This document shows positions 1 through 12,554 of a stretch of DNA of 64,000 nt, in pieces. Origin of the DNA: Brachyhypopomus gauderio (Eukaryota; Chordata; Actinopteri; Gymnotiformes; Hypopomidae); NCBI RefSeq assembly GCF_052324685.1, contig NC_135218.1:25579179-25643178 (forward strand). The letters run 5' to 3'. Each line of letters begins with the position of its first letter. The stretch's first letter is position 1. The position numbers were made by a program, and so were the translations under genes. Under the pieces are notes generated by a model, which did no database searches, was not told where the DNA came from, and was given only the letters and a program-made list of their open reading frames with translations.

Positions 1-231
1 GAACAGTAAAACAGAGATTTTGGTGCCAGTTTGTCAGGAGAGTATTGACTGGGAATGTTGTAGCAGAAAATGCCTTTCACTGCTGGACCGCTGGTGAAGG
101 GTCATGTTCATAAGGACAAACATCACACAAACTGAGCTGTGGGAGCCAGTTGTTCTGAAATTCTAAATAGGTAACAAATAATTTATAATGGAATACATCT
201 TTACACTTAGGAACGCTCACAGCCCTGTGTT

Positions 232-272
<41 letters not shown>

Positions 273-342
273 TTTTTCAGAGAAAGAGTAGTCTTTGGCA
301 CCCCCATATTGTACATGCATGTGAATGTGCGTGTGCGCGCGC

Positions 343-399
<57 letters not shown>

Positions 400-1894
400 A
401 CAACAGATAGTGTCTTACAAATGGGCAACTGACCTGAATGAGTCTCAGACTCTGAGTTTAGCAGGTCTTTACATTCACATGCTTTAATAAACACTAGTTG
501 CTTGTAATTTTGGCTATAATGTAGTGGGGCCATGCTCTATGCTTACAGCTCTCATCTAACAGGGATATAAGATATGAGATTAGGGTTGGAACTAAATTCT
601 ACCGCACACTGCGACATCCAGTCCAGCCAGTGTCTACAGAGAGCCATTCAAGAGTAATTTAACTACTGCTGTTTGATGTTGTGTCTTAATGAGTTTGTGT
701 GGAAAAAGGTACATGGTTCAACTTGTTATTAGAACCCTTTTGAAGTCTTCTGGAACACTCAACACCTTCTAAAACTGCAAAACATTGCAGTCTTCATTTG
801 CAGTATAAAAATATTCAAACTCCCAAAGCTCTTGTGCAGCAGGTCTGGACACAAACCTGCCCTAACCAAAGTATCCTAAAGTCCTGCATAACTAACCAAA
901 TGCAGATTAACGTCTCAGAGTGAAGTAATTAAGATTCAGACACCCATTCATAACCACAACGGAACACTTTGCTATACGTAAACGTGTATAGCAAATAACT
1001 ATAATATGATAGCTTGAATAATCATATCTTAACTGAAAGGAAAAGGTCACTCTTTTTAAAAATTTCACTGCTAGGATTACTGGGCTTTGACTTCAGAGTT
1101 TCATCATTAATTGTTTTACTTCTAATGGGAGTTGAATGGGTCTAGATGTAGGTCACAGTGCGGCCTTTGATGAACTTATGACATATAATAGCTTCAATAA
1201 CATGATGTTAACAGGTGAACATCAAGGCAGATATATGAGCTACAAGAATATTAACATCACCTGAAGGGCTCATGGCGAGAGACAATATTGAGAAGTGCCA
1301 GTTTCAAACGAGCTTGTTGTCCCATCCTCTTCTGTGACTTCACCATATATATGTCACTATACGTCACATGCAGAGTAGCTTGTCCCAACATGTGACCAAA
1401 CATTCAGGCCGATAATGTGAAATAAGTTTGTTTTATTCAGCAAAGCCTGGGTGGCTTAAATGGCCATTTTGATGCTTATTGAAATCAAGCCTTTTTGACA
1501 TCATGGCTTTAAATAGAACAGGTTTGCTTTATGAATAATCACTCAAAATGTTTCAAGAGTTTTCCATAACTCTCCCTATGTCTAATCCTGGAATGGTATC
1601 GTCGACTCGGAGGTGAAAAATTACATCCTAATCCCTACTGCAGGCCAACTGAGTTATATCTACTACGGTTCCTAAAGAAGAACCATATTAAGATTGTACT
1701 TAAAATAGCTTCCTACATAAACACCCGTTCAGAAAGAGGGCCAGAGGTCCAGTGAACTCCATGTGCTGTGGACAGTTTGACAGGCTTTACTTTTGGACCA
1801 GATCATATAAACATGTACATTCCTCCAGGATCTCTTTAGTCACACAGTCTTTCATGGAGACGCCTACAGCATTTAATCTCCGACTGCCTTGTCC

Positions 1895-2154
1895 CAGAAG
1901 ATATAGAGAAGATCGCTCTTCAGAAGATATAGAGAAGATCGCTCTTCAGAAGATATAGAGAAGATCGCTCTTCAGAAGATATAGAGAACATCGCTCTTCA
2001 GAAGATATAGAGAAGATCGCTCTTCAGAAGATAGAGAACATCGCTCTTCAGAAGATATAGAGAAGATCGCTCTTCAGAAGATAGAGAACATCGCTCTTCA
2101 GAAGATAGAGAACATCGCTCTTCAGAAGATATAGAGAAGATCGCTCTTCAGAAG
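1895..2154. repeat. 24-26 bp minisatellite, about 10 units
   Basis: The tandem unit CAGAAGATATAGAGAAGATC plus GCTCTT is repeated head to tail. Variants lack the TA in GATATAGAG or have AACATC in place of AAGATC. It lies in cygb intron 1. The flanks are unique sequence. Confidence 0.9.
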
Positions 2155-2465
2155 CCTCGCTTGATGCAGCGAGCGTGCAGATATGCAATTCCTGCCTCGT
2201 GTTTCAAGCGGATCAAAAGTGCGTGAATTCCCTCCCCGCCGTTGGCCGCAGACAGGGCTCTGATGAAGGGAACGTGGCTGTGTTGCTCGGCTGTGTCTGA
2301 AGAGCAGAACACGTGGTGGTGAATCTCAAGCAGAAACAGGGTTACACAATTTGTGCTTTATTAGACCAGTTCCCGCTCTGCTGACTTATTATGGGATGTT
2401 CATAATCAACCCTGAGGCATTCTGGCAAGCAGACGCGCATCGAGAAAATATTGGCAGTGGAATCT

Positions 2466-2746
2466 TTTTATCTCTCTCTCTTACTCTCTCTCTCTCTCTC
2501 TGCCTAACCCCTCTCTCTCTCTCTGTCTCTATCCCTCACTCCTCTTTCTCTTCCTCACAGCCCCCTTTCTCTCCCCCCTCTCTCCATCTCTCTCTCACCC
2601 CTTTCCCTCCCTCTCTCTTTCTCTCTCTCTCTCTGCACCTGTCTCTCATTTCCCCCACTGTGATTTAATGACATCTCTCTCCTCAGAGCTCCAGATCCAC
2701 TTCAGTGCTGCATGTGCACTCATCCAACTCACAGCCCAAAACTCCT

Positions 2747-2807
<61 letters not shown>

Positions 2808-3055
2808 CGCTCTCTCTCTTTCTCTCTCTCACTCTCTGTCTGTCTCTCTCTGTCTCTCTCCCTCTCTCTCTGTGTCTCTCTCTCTGTCTCTCTCTCTCAG
2901 CCCTCTCTCTTCATCTCACCCTCTCTCTCTCACCTCTCTCTCTCTCCCTCTGCCTCTCCTGTCCCCCTTTCCCTCTCTCTTCATCCCTCTCCTCACGTCT
3001 CTCTCCCACTCTTTCTTTTTCTCTATACATCTGTCCCATCGTTCTCTCTCTCCTA
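2466..3055. repeat. (CT)n low-complexity tract
   Basis: Nearly continuous CT dinucleotides with interruptions, purest at about 2747-2805. It lies 220 bp or more upstream of cygb exon 2. The Leu/Ser-rich reading frames across it are repeat artefacts. Confidence 0.9.
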
Positions 3056-3235
3056 AAATACATGAACACTCTCCCTGTTCCTTTCAGAGGTCTTCTGTCT
3101 TCTATCCTAATTACGCACACGTATTTATAAGCGGCGCTTCTCTGAGAGTCTTCGAGACCTCATTCACTCCCCAGGCTCCCTACGCCAACGCGGTGACTGG
3201 AGTTCCCCCTCCCCCGTCCGATGGGCGGGGTTTAA

Positions 3236-3816
<581 letters not shown>

Positions 3817-3823
3817 GACCAGC

Positions 3824-3825
<2 letters not shown>

Positions 3826-3870
<45 letters not shown>

Positions 3871-4170
3871 ATTTTAGAACTTGGTCTGGTAAGCCAGGAC
3901 CAAAATGAAATGAACAGGTGGCCACATAGATGTTGTCCATTTAATTCAGATTTATTCAGATTAATTCAGATAAATTGCTCTTCTGCAATTAGGAACATAT
4001 ATCTGTGTAAAATGGGTTTTTGAACTTTTCTATGTGTATATATGTGTGTGTCCTCACGTGTATTATCAACATTGTCTGATCAGTGTCTTCTGTTGCTTCT
4101 TCGTGTAACCAAACTAACACAGACTCACAAGCAGTTAAATCCAGAAGTATAAAGATATATAACCACAAAG

Positions 4171-4230
<60 letters not shown>

Positions 4231-4426
4231 CAAGCCGAATGAAAGTTAACCAAAAACAGGACAACCCAAATATACAAATACTCCAGTCTGACTAGCAATA
4301 AACATACACAGAGAGTAAATGAACTAGACGTATATGTTTTGTGGTGGTCCGTTGTGTTCATTGCACTGGTGTGTAAAGTGAGATGGCACTTCGTTTCTTC
4401 TTGTGTTGATTTTTCTTGCTCTTTTC

Positions 4427-4488
<62 letters not shown>

Positions 4489-4912
4489 AAGAAGGAGAGA
4501 GGAGAGAGAGAGAGAGAGAACAGTCATGTTTATCTCAATAGAGAGCTACTTCTGACAGCATGTTTAATAAACACTTCTGCATGATCCATCCATAACTTGC
4601 ACAATAGCAGACTTGTCTCCACTTTGTCTCTGTCTCGTGTTTGACCTCGTCTTCTCTCCCTCTCACTGTCTCACTGTCTCACTGTCTCACTTCCTTTACG
4701 TCCTCTTCTCCACTATAGTCCATTTCATTGTCTTCCACTCATTCTTCATTCTCCTGGCATCTCTTTAGTCTCTCTCTTGTTCTGTTTCTCTCTCTCTCTC
4801 TCTTTCTCTGTCTCTGTCACTCTCTCTTTCTCTCTCTGTCAGACTAAGTCATATCTTGACAGATGTCTCCATTAGCTGGACCAACCTGCTTAGGTTTAGT
4901 CTCTGTGAAACA

Positions 4913-5003
<91 letters not shown>
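3826..5003. repeat. cluster of CA/GT microsatellites after cygb
   Basis: There are (AC)n at 3826-3869 starting 10 bp after the cygb stop, (AC)n at 4172-4227, a compound (GT)n(GA)n at 4429-4520 and (AC)n at 4914-5003. Possible cygb poly(A) signals AATAAA occur at 4297-4302, 4566-4571 and 5253-5258; which one is used cannot be told. No other gene is seen between them. Confidence 0.9.
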
Positions 5004-5004
<1 letters not shown>

Positions 5005-6850
5005 TGTCCTCACTGTTACAGGTGATCAACAGGAATAATCTTTTCAGACCTTTACTACAGATGTGCTGTTGTGAATTCTAGTCTTTCAAAGCTTGGACTT
5101 TATATTTTTCTATAAACATGTGAGTATGTTGTTTATCAATGTCCCTAAATATTTAAATCTTGATATGATGTTATTCTCTTTGTATACATTACTAATGTTC
5201 AGTGAGGTGATCACTAGTGCTAAACACAGTATATGGAAAAATGAACCATATCAATAAAAATATTACTGCAGCACTGTGACGTTCTTCTCACATTCTGACG
5301 TAATCGACTCTTATTGACTCATTTGTCACTGAAATGTAATTTAAAAACAATCTAAGAACTTTAACACACTTGCTTCATCATAAGCCAACACAAACTCAAA
5401 CTTATCGTCCACACACTCGAAAATAATTACAGGTAACATGCATATGTTTAAGCAGGAGTGGCTTCTGAAATTACATAAATAGCATTTTTCGTGCTTCATT
5501 TCAGATGTTCAGATGTATAGGAGAAGCACTTTCTTTCTTTCCTTCACATGAGTACTGTTTATAACCGTCATGTGAACTGCCATGTGACCTGTCATGTGAC
5601 CTGCCATGTGACCTGCCTCCCACTTCCTTCGCATCGTTGCTGACTCGTTTGATTGGCACCTGTCCTATTAATAGCGTCGGCACAGGGACTAGCATGGCGC
5701 TCTCTGGAGCTCTTGGCAGGCGGCGGCCCAAGCTGAGAGGCCCACAGAAGCTTTGGCCTGGACTCACTCAGCTTCACGGCTGTCTGAGGAAGCGTGGCGT
5801 TCTGCACACAAGCATCCGTCTGGATGCTGCAAGTGCGATTCCTGACGCTAGAAATGGTGTGTGTGGCGCTTTATGACTGCTCCTGTTCTTTGAACCACAA
5901 AAGCGATGCATTCCAGCCCAGACACGAGCTTATATAATGATGAGATATTTTCAGCGAAGCCAAACCCACCGGAGGAATCTCAATCATTAAAGCCTGAGGC
6001 ACCTGAGTTTGCAGCAAACGTGCTGGTATTGCTGTGATGAAGCTCATGCCATGTTTCTAATGAGAGGCACCCTGTCTCTTACAAGAGCCTTCAAGATAAT
6101 GTTGCTAATGAGAGTCTGGGATCTAAACTCCCAGAGCCCAAGGGCCTCAGGCAGAGCTACATATGTATTCACTCCTTTCACTGTTCCCTGAGCCTTTGTG
6201 GGTATTCAGGAGCTGAATCAGACCCTGTACGCATCACCTGTCTGACCTCATTCCCCTCCTCACCTTCTTGCATACATTTGCATATTCCTTGTATGTCGTC
6301 AGAAGCACAAATCCTTGTTTCTGTGATTTAGAAATTCAAAACGAGAAACATTCATTTTTTAGTAACAAGTGCAGACATCTCATCTTGAGGGCTTGATTTT
6401 GCTGCTGAGGTCAAAGTTCAGGAAACGATGTCATGCAAATTGGATGTAAGGTATTGTTCCGGAACACCCAGCATCCCCAGTAGAAGAAAAATAAGAAATT
6501 TATATGAAGCTGTCTAGTACAAAGATGCCTCAGGCAAGAGCTGCTCCTGGATTGGTTCAGAGGTTGCTAACAGACATCAGAGTGGACATTCAGCACTGTG
6601 AACGTGTTTTAGCAGGTCTGATGATAATATTGTGAAGGTTTTGTTGAGAAGATAACTGGGTCTACCAGTCATGGGGGGTTTTCAGGGGAGGGATTGCTGA
6701 TGTTAGCAAGAAAACAATGTACTTAACTCAGGTTACTATAACATGTGAAAAGTCAGCAAGATTAAAGCAGGTCAAGGTGAGGGGACACCCACAGCCCCTA
6801 GCAGCTGAAGCGTCGGGCTGACTCTTAAATACACTGGCCATCAGCCCATC
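5004..6850. other. cygb-prcd spacer, no recognised gene
   Basis: Mostly unique sequence. The one ordered feature is the 12-bp E-box tandem at 5569-5616. Short open frames at 5637-5876 and 6009-6191 have no recognisable domain and no splice context. Confidence 0.6.
5569..5616 (+). promoter_or_regulatory. four CATGTGA E-box motifs at 12-bp spacing
   Basis: CATGTGA starts at 5569, 5581, 5593 and 5605, as an imperfect 12-bp tandem of the form CATGTGACCTGC. CATGTGA is the core of the M-box/E-box bound by MITF/TFE and USF bHLH-Zip factors. It is 1.5 kb upstream of the prcd start and 1.8 kb after cygb. Function is inferred from motif clustering only. Confidence 0.3.
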
Positions 6851-6875
6851 TAATCTACTCTAATCTAATCTAATC
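6851..6875 (+). promoter_or_regulatory. cluster of four Crx/Otx-type TAATC sites upstream of prcd
   Basis: TAATCT occurs at 6851, 6861, 6866 and 6871, spaced 10, 5 and 5 bp. TAATC (GATTA on the other strand) is the core site of photoreceptor homeodomain factors Crx and Otx. It lies about 220 bp before the prcd start codon; a TTAAATA stretch lies just upstream at about 6826. The photoreceptor expression of prcd fits, but use of these sites is inference. Confidence 0.45.
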
Positions 6876-7093
6876 TGGGATCTTGTCTGGGGACACAAGG
6901 AGAGGAGAACCGGAATAGCACGGCTAGATCCCTGCTCCGTCCTAAAGTAACAGTTGTGGTGAACTTGACCTTGTGGGGGATTACAACAGGGGGAAGGTTG
7001 GGACCATCTGACCCCCAGGTGTCAGGGGCAGGGGGGCGGGGTCAGGCGCCTGCCCTGTTCCCGGTCAGTGAGGGTCCAGGTGGACGTTGGGCC

Positions 7094-9399
7094 ATGTGCA
7101 CCACGATCATGGTGCTCACCACGGTGGGCATGATGCTACGGCGTCGATTCTCCAACCAGGTCAAGCCGTGAGTACCCGTCTCACCTGCCGGATTCGGCCG
7201 AGCCGTTTCTGAGCATCTCTGAGCTTCTGGGTGTTGAATATGGAATTTGTGAGGATGTGGCTGGGGTTAGCTTCATCTGGGCACCCCACTGTAGCAGATG
7301 ACTCTCTCTTCTGAGACTGTAAAACAAAATTGAAGAAATATCTATGCAGTCTCGCAAATATCTTGTAACTAGAAAGTATTCTCAAGTAAATCTTGCAATC
7401 CTGTCCAATTGCAATATTGATGCAAAACTATTATAAATTAACCCCAAACTTCAACAGATATATTGCTGAATATCGACTCTTTGTTTCTTATGTCTCTCGC
7501 CCCTTGTGAAGATCGTCAGACTCAGAGAATATGTGTACAATCACAGTGTTATGTTATCAGATAGGATCTCCCAGGAGGACACTGAGCCGCCTGTTTCTCA
7601 AAGTCTGCTCAGAGAGACAGTCTCATCATTAGAGAGACTCATGAGGCGAGCTCGAAGGAGACAGAGGGGCAGTTCCGTGTTAAGTTGCCTCACAGCGGGT
7701 GTTACAAACTGAGGTGCTGAATATTTATGCTCACAGCTGGAGTGCTCGTCTTATCAACGGCAATCACGGTTACACTCCGGTGTGGGTGTCTACGGATCTG
7801 CGGGCTTCTATATCCCCCTCCCCCAAACCTCCCACTGAAATGTTCTTCCTAGATGAAAAGACGCCACTGGGATTTGTGGTGGTATTTTAGGAATTCCTGC
7901 CAAACATTCCCGTCAACGGATTAGCGCTGAGACACGGGTGTGCTGGGAAGAGTTACATCCAACATGTTGGAGAAGCACTAGCTTGGACGTCATCCTGGCC
8001 TGAGTCTGCTAGGCGGTACTGGTCAGAGGACACGCCCACAAGGAGCAGAGTCACTTTTGAAACAGGAAGTTTTATACCAGATTTATACCAGCTGATTGTC
8101 GCTGTCAAAGTGCTGTTGAATGAGATTCACTAGCACAAATGCTAATGTGTTAGCGGTCAAATCAAATCAAATCAAAGTTTATTTGTATAGCGCTTTTCAC
8201 AACACATGTTGTCACAAAGCGCTTTACAAGGTTAACAATACTATGGGTCCAATACTAGCGGTGCGTGCTAAAGAAGGCTAACGTCCCCAACCAAGGAAAT
8301 CTAGCAAATGCTGATCAGGGCAATTTTAACAAAGCTATCTGGTCCCTTAAAGCATTCATCAATTGTTATATTTACAATACTGGTAATTAAAATAAAAAGT
8401 AGTATTTTCAGATTATGGTTTCTTCCTACCAGTAGCAGGAGTTAATCCAACAGTTGACATGTCTCAGACGCTCAAAAGAATGAATGTAAATGTGAGGACA
8501 TGGTGATGTGTTTGTCTAATGGGATGACAGTGAAGAGCAGACCCGTAGACAGGCGTCCGGAGCATCCGGAGTGTCCGGTGCTGATCTCATTACCCTACCA
8601 AAACACAGCTCTGCTCAGTCCTGGATGTCACTGTTTCCTCTGTCTGCTGTCCAGTAACCTGCAGAGGATGTAACCACAGTGAATTCTCTGGAAATATAAT
8701 TTATTATTCCGAACTGGAAGCTGCCATTACAAAGTTCAGTGAGGGGGCTATTAAAACACCATTAGCATGAAGCACTGTGATGATATTTTGCAATTTCCAC
8801 TTCGTTTTTTCGACAGCAACTTTGCATACCAACTACTGAATGAATTTCACATTGTGAAGATTTGGGTATGTTTCACCCAAGGGAAATATAAACTGAAGAG
8901 AGACATTTTTCTGATGTATGAATGTTCAGACCACAGACCAGTGTTGAGAGCTGATGACAGCCGTTATTTAAACAAACTCTTTACAACGATCACGCTCAAT
9001 TCAACACAAATGATGCTTGCAGCCGTCTAATTTTCAGCCCAAAACCAGTTTTGAAACTATGTCATTTCTTGCATTAAATAGGAATTTAATGCAAAGATCC
9101 GAACCAGTTCAGTACCACCACTAATTGACCAGGTTTGCGAGGGAAAATGTGTTGTGACTGCCGATGAGTGAGATAGTGGTGGGCCAGCAACGTGTGCCCG
9201 ACATCTCACGTCTCTGCAGGAGCGCGAGTGTGACGAGAGTGGGACGTGACAGGACCACCACGTCCTCTGTCCTCTGCAGGCCCAGAAGAAGCTCCGCTCT
9301 GCCTCTCAGAGACGGAGCATTAACAATAAATCTGAACACTAAGATGAAAAACCTTGGATATATAAATATTTCATTTCCTCTCAGTTCTGTGGAAGCATG

Positions 9400-9438
<39 letters not shown>

Positions 9439-9661
9439 ATGTGTGTGTGTGCGTGTGTGTGCACATCCACACTGATTTACCTTTTGATCCACCTATTTAC
9501 TAATCCATCCTAACTCTCTCTCTCCATCCCTCATCCCTCATTCACCCCATCTGTCCATCCTTCGTTCTCTTTCCTCGGTGTCTTTGGTCAGGCTTCAGGA
9601 AGAGCCCTGCGAGAAGAACATGGCGAATGTGCGGAGTGACTCCGCCCCTGCAGGCCAGTGA
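7094..9661 (+). CDS. prcd: photoreceptor disc component Prcd, complete two-exon gene
   Basis: PRCD is a very small palmitoylated protein of photoreceptor outer-segment discs; loss of the human and dog gene causes rod-cone degeneration. Exon 1 is 7094-7167 and opens MCTTIMVLTTVGMMLRRRFS, matching the mammalian start MCTT...WRRRFANRVQP: the palmitoylated Cys2, a single hydrophobic segment, then an RRR patch. It ends after 74 coding bases in the middle of a proline codon with donor GTGAGT, the same intron position as in human PRCD. Exon 2 (9592-9661) follows the acceptor TTTGGTCAG, completes the proline and reads LQEEPCEKNMANVRSDSAPA then GQ and TGA, giving 47 residues against 54 in mammals. The second half is poorly conserved, so exon 2 is less certain than exon 1. 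A longer in-frame start at 6956 lacks homology and was not used. Confidence 0.85.
7168..9591 (+). other. prcd: prcd intron
   Basis: The intron contains the L2-type 3' tail at 8157-8245 and a (GCGT)n/(GT)n tract at about 9399-9460. No other exon is seen; the 87-codon open frame at 8767-9030 shows no domain. Confidence 0.6.
8157..8245 (-). mobile_element. 3' tail of an L2-type LINE or L2-tailed SINE
   Basis: Read on the minus strand it ends in the teleost-typical tail AGCGCTATACAAATAAACTT followed by (TGATT)n. It contains the palindromic pair GCGCTTTACAA and TTGTATAGCGC. The L2 copy at 32.8 kb ends in a related tail. The body is missing or too diverged to place. Confidence 0.55.
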
Positions 9662-9922
9662 CCACGCCCCCTGACCCTGGTGGTGAGAATCAGCTACTAC
9701 AACAGTTGAGCTTTCAGCAGCTTTCAGATTCACAAACAGCAGGTTTCACAGCGTGACCTGAACCTTCGAGCCGGTCTCAGCAGGGCTACCTTGCACGTCT
9801 TATGTGTTACAGTGAGTGTAACGTATAATGAGCCCTTTCAGCTATCACAGGTCATGGGGTAGCTGTAACCCACAAAAAGAATCAGCGCATAAATCGGAAA
9901 AACTCTCTAGTGTAGCGCTAGA

Positions 9923-9928
9923 AATAAA
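9923..9928 (+). terminator. prcd: putative prcd poly(A) signal AATAAA
   Basis: A canonical AATAAA 262 bp after the prcd stop codon. It is the first one downstream. Use is inferred. Confidence 0.4.
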
Positions 9929-10882
9929 AGGTGCCTAAATAACTGCTTTCATTATCAATTAGCCCTGCGATGCTCTTCATGACTGCAGTGGAGATGTTGG
10001 ACACTGCTGGGTTTTTCCCATCCAGATCCGCGCAATATCCCGAAGGCACACAAACAAACAGACGGTGTGCTGGCGACAGGTCTAGCCAGACCTGTCTCTC
10101 CTCTCCAACCGCGAGGTTGCCATGGTGACACGGGAGCTGTGGAATGCGGCGATTAGAGCAGGTGTGGAAACGGAAGAGCATCTCGTCTGGACTCGCCTCG
10201 CGGGAATAAAACGTGGCCACGGGATTGGCCCTCCCCCACATGTGGGGAGGAGCTACCACTTAACCCCGCCCCTGCACCTGCATGGCACTCATCAGTTTGC
10301 CTGCTTGTCTTGTTACATTATTCCCCAAAATAAATTTTTTTAGGCATAGTCCAAAATGTCCAAACTTGTTTCTAGGACACTCTGAGACAACTGTACCTGG
10401 TGCTCGGTGTTCATTATTGCTTGGTTCAGGCATTCTGCCAAGATATAACATACAAACTCACTGAAGACAACACTAAACCATGCATGTGTTATCAGTGACC
10501 AGCAATAGTGAACACTGATCTTATAGAAACTGTTATGCTTTTAAACAGCTTTTAGACTTTCAGACAGACTTCAGTGGTAGCCCTACATACTATTAAAATG
10601 TAGAATATTAGACAGACAGTTCTATAATTACTCAAGACAAAAAGGAACTTCATTCTCTCACGCTGCAGGATGAGAGTAATTTGATGCAAATTGTTTGTCA
10701 CTATTTTCTTCCTGTGTCTAATCCACCTCCCCCGAGCACCTGGGACTCTCTGCTATTCTGCTCCTCACAGTGTTACACAATCATCGAAAGTTTGAGAGAA
10801 CTGCCACACCTGAAACTCCCCCCTGCGTGAGATCTTCCCCTCAGAGCTCCGGGACAAAGCCTTGCCTGCCTACCCATCTCAA

Positions 10883-11500
10883 CCCTGTCTGTACCCCGTG
10901 AACCTTGACCCTGTGTGTCTGTACCCCGTGAATCTTGACCCTGTGTGTCTGTACCCCGTGAACCTTGACCCTGTGTGTCTGTATACTGTGAACCTTGAGC
11001 CTGTGTGTCTGTACCCTGTAAACCTTGACCCTGTGTGTCTGTACCCCGTGAACCTTGACCCTGTGTGTCTGTACCCCGTGAACCTTGAGCCTGTGTGTCT
11101 GTACCCTGTAAACCTTGACCCTGTGTGTCTGTACCCCGTGGATCTTGACCCTGTGTGTCTATACCCCATGAACCTTGACCCTGTGTGTCTGTACCCCATA
11201 AACCTTGACCCTGTGTGTCTGTACCCCGTGAACCTTGACCCTGTGTGTCTGTACCCCGTAAATCTTGACCCTGTGTATCTGTACCCCGTGAACCTTGACC
11301 CTGTGTGTCTGTACCTCGTGAACCTTGACCTTGTGTGTCTGTACCCCGTGAATCTTGACCCGGTGTGTCTGTACCCCATGAACCTTGACCCTGTGTGTCT
11401 GTACCCCATGAACCTTGACCTTGTGTGTCTGTACCCCGTGAACCTTGACCCTGTGTCTGTACAACGTGAACCTTGACCCTGTGTGTCTGTACCCCCTGGT
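10883..11500. repeat. 30-bp minisatellite, about 20 copies
   Basis: The unit is GTACCCCGTGAACCTTGACC plus CTGTGTGTCT, with single-base variation between copies. As 30 is a multiple of three and the unit has no stop in several frames, it makes long false frames on both strands. On the minus strand most units read GGGTCAAGGTTCA, a DR1-like nuclear-receptor site. Confidence 0.95.
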
Positions 11501-12453
11501 TTCTTGGTTCTTCAGGCAGGGGAGCCCGATGTTCCATCACAAACTCCAGCACATCATTAGGGATTTTCTAGTTTCGTGCTCACTCCCCAAACCCAATAAC
11601 AGAAGATGCGTACGCTGATTCAGCCGTGTCCTGGTAACCTTACCTCGCTCCCCGCTGGCCAGGCGAGAGCCATATCAGATTACCGCACAAGAGGGACATG
11701 GGTCACTCCTGACCTGCGGCCACAACATCGAGGAGTTCGGGCTACGCGAAAGGCCGAGAAGAGGCCAGATCTGGACAGGAAGCAAGAGAGAGCAGACGAG
11801 TGGAGCGTGGATCCAAATGGATCCACGGGACAAGCAGACGCGGGCTAACGCCAGCCTGCCGGCCCACTGGCGGGACGTGAGGGAGTGGAGTATGGAGAAA
11901 CGGCAGAGCTACACAGTAAGAGATGAAGCATTGTGCTACAGCGTGTGAAAACAGAGCCGTCTGGTTCCACCAGAGCATTCGGCTCTCGAAAATGGAGCAC
12001 TACACAGTTTACATTTGTTCTTCATTTAACGTCCCTGTGACGACGGTGACACTAGTCATGTCATGCGAGGCCCTCAGTGCTTGGCTAACACAAAACCACA
12101 AATGCATTACAGGAAGGTTTTAAGCATGTGTTTATATACTTTAAATTGACTTTAATATTTATACATTTATTTGTACATTTAAGGAGATACATTTTCTTTT
12201 TTTTTTAAACATGACGATATGTCTAGACTTCAGTGCTTTGACCACTGCCATGGAGGATTCCTGCGCTCACGTCTTTGCTCCAGGGGTTATGGGGTTTCTG
12301 AGTGTGACCGTGCAAGTTTAGAGACGGAGAGTCAAACGTGTCTTGATCTCTCAGAGGCTGCACATCTTTCCCCTCTAAATCATTTATGCTATGTGCTTGT
12401 GCATCTGATTCGGTTGCCAGAGCCTTCTCTACTCTCCTCTCCACCCCTCCCTC

Positions 12454-12497
<44 letters not shown>

Positions 12498-12554
12498 ACT
12501 CTGACATGCCTTTTTCCCATATCCTTCTTTCTTTCCCTCCTTCTGTCTTTCCAG
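11501..12554. other. spacer or 5' region upstream of the 12.6-kb exons
   Basis: No recognised gene. Open frames at 11606-11848 and 11923-12123 lack domains and splice sites. A long pyrimidine tract at about 12445-12554 leads into the acceptor at 12553-12554. Confidence 0.4.

Noticed and set aside
8767..9030. 87-codon plus-strand frame in the prcd intron
   Set aside because: Chance open frame in AT-rich sequence with no homology recognised.
10773..11552. Long repetitive frames on both strands (259 and 204 codons)
   Set aside because: They are translated 30-bp minisatellite; several frames on both strands are open because the unit length is a multiple of three.
12219..12554. Upstream extension of the candidate exon A frame
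   Set aside because: It passes through a pyrimidine tract with a strong acceptor; the upstream part is low-complexity and most likely intron.
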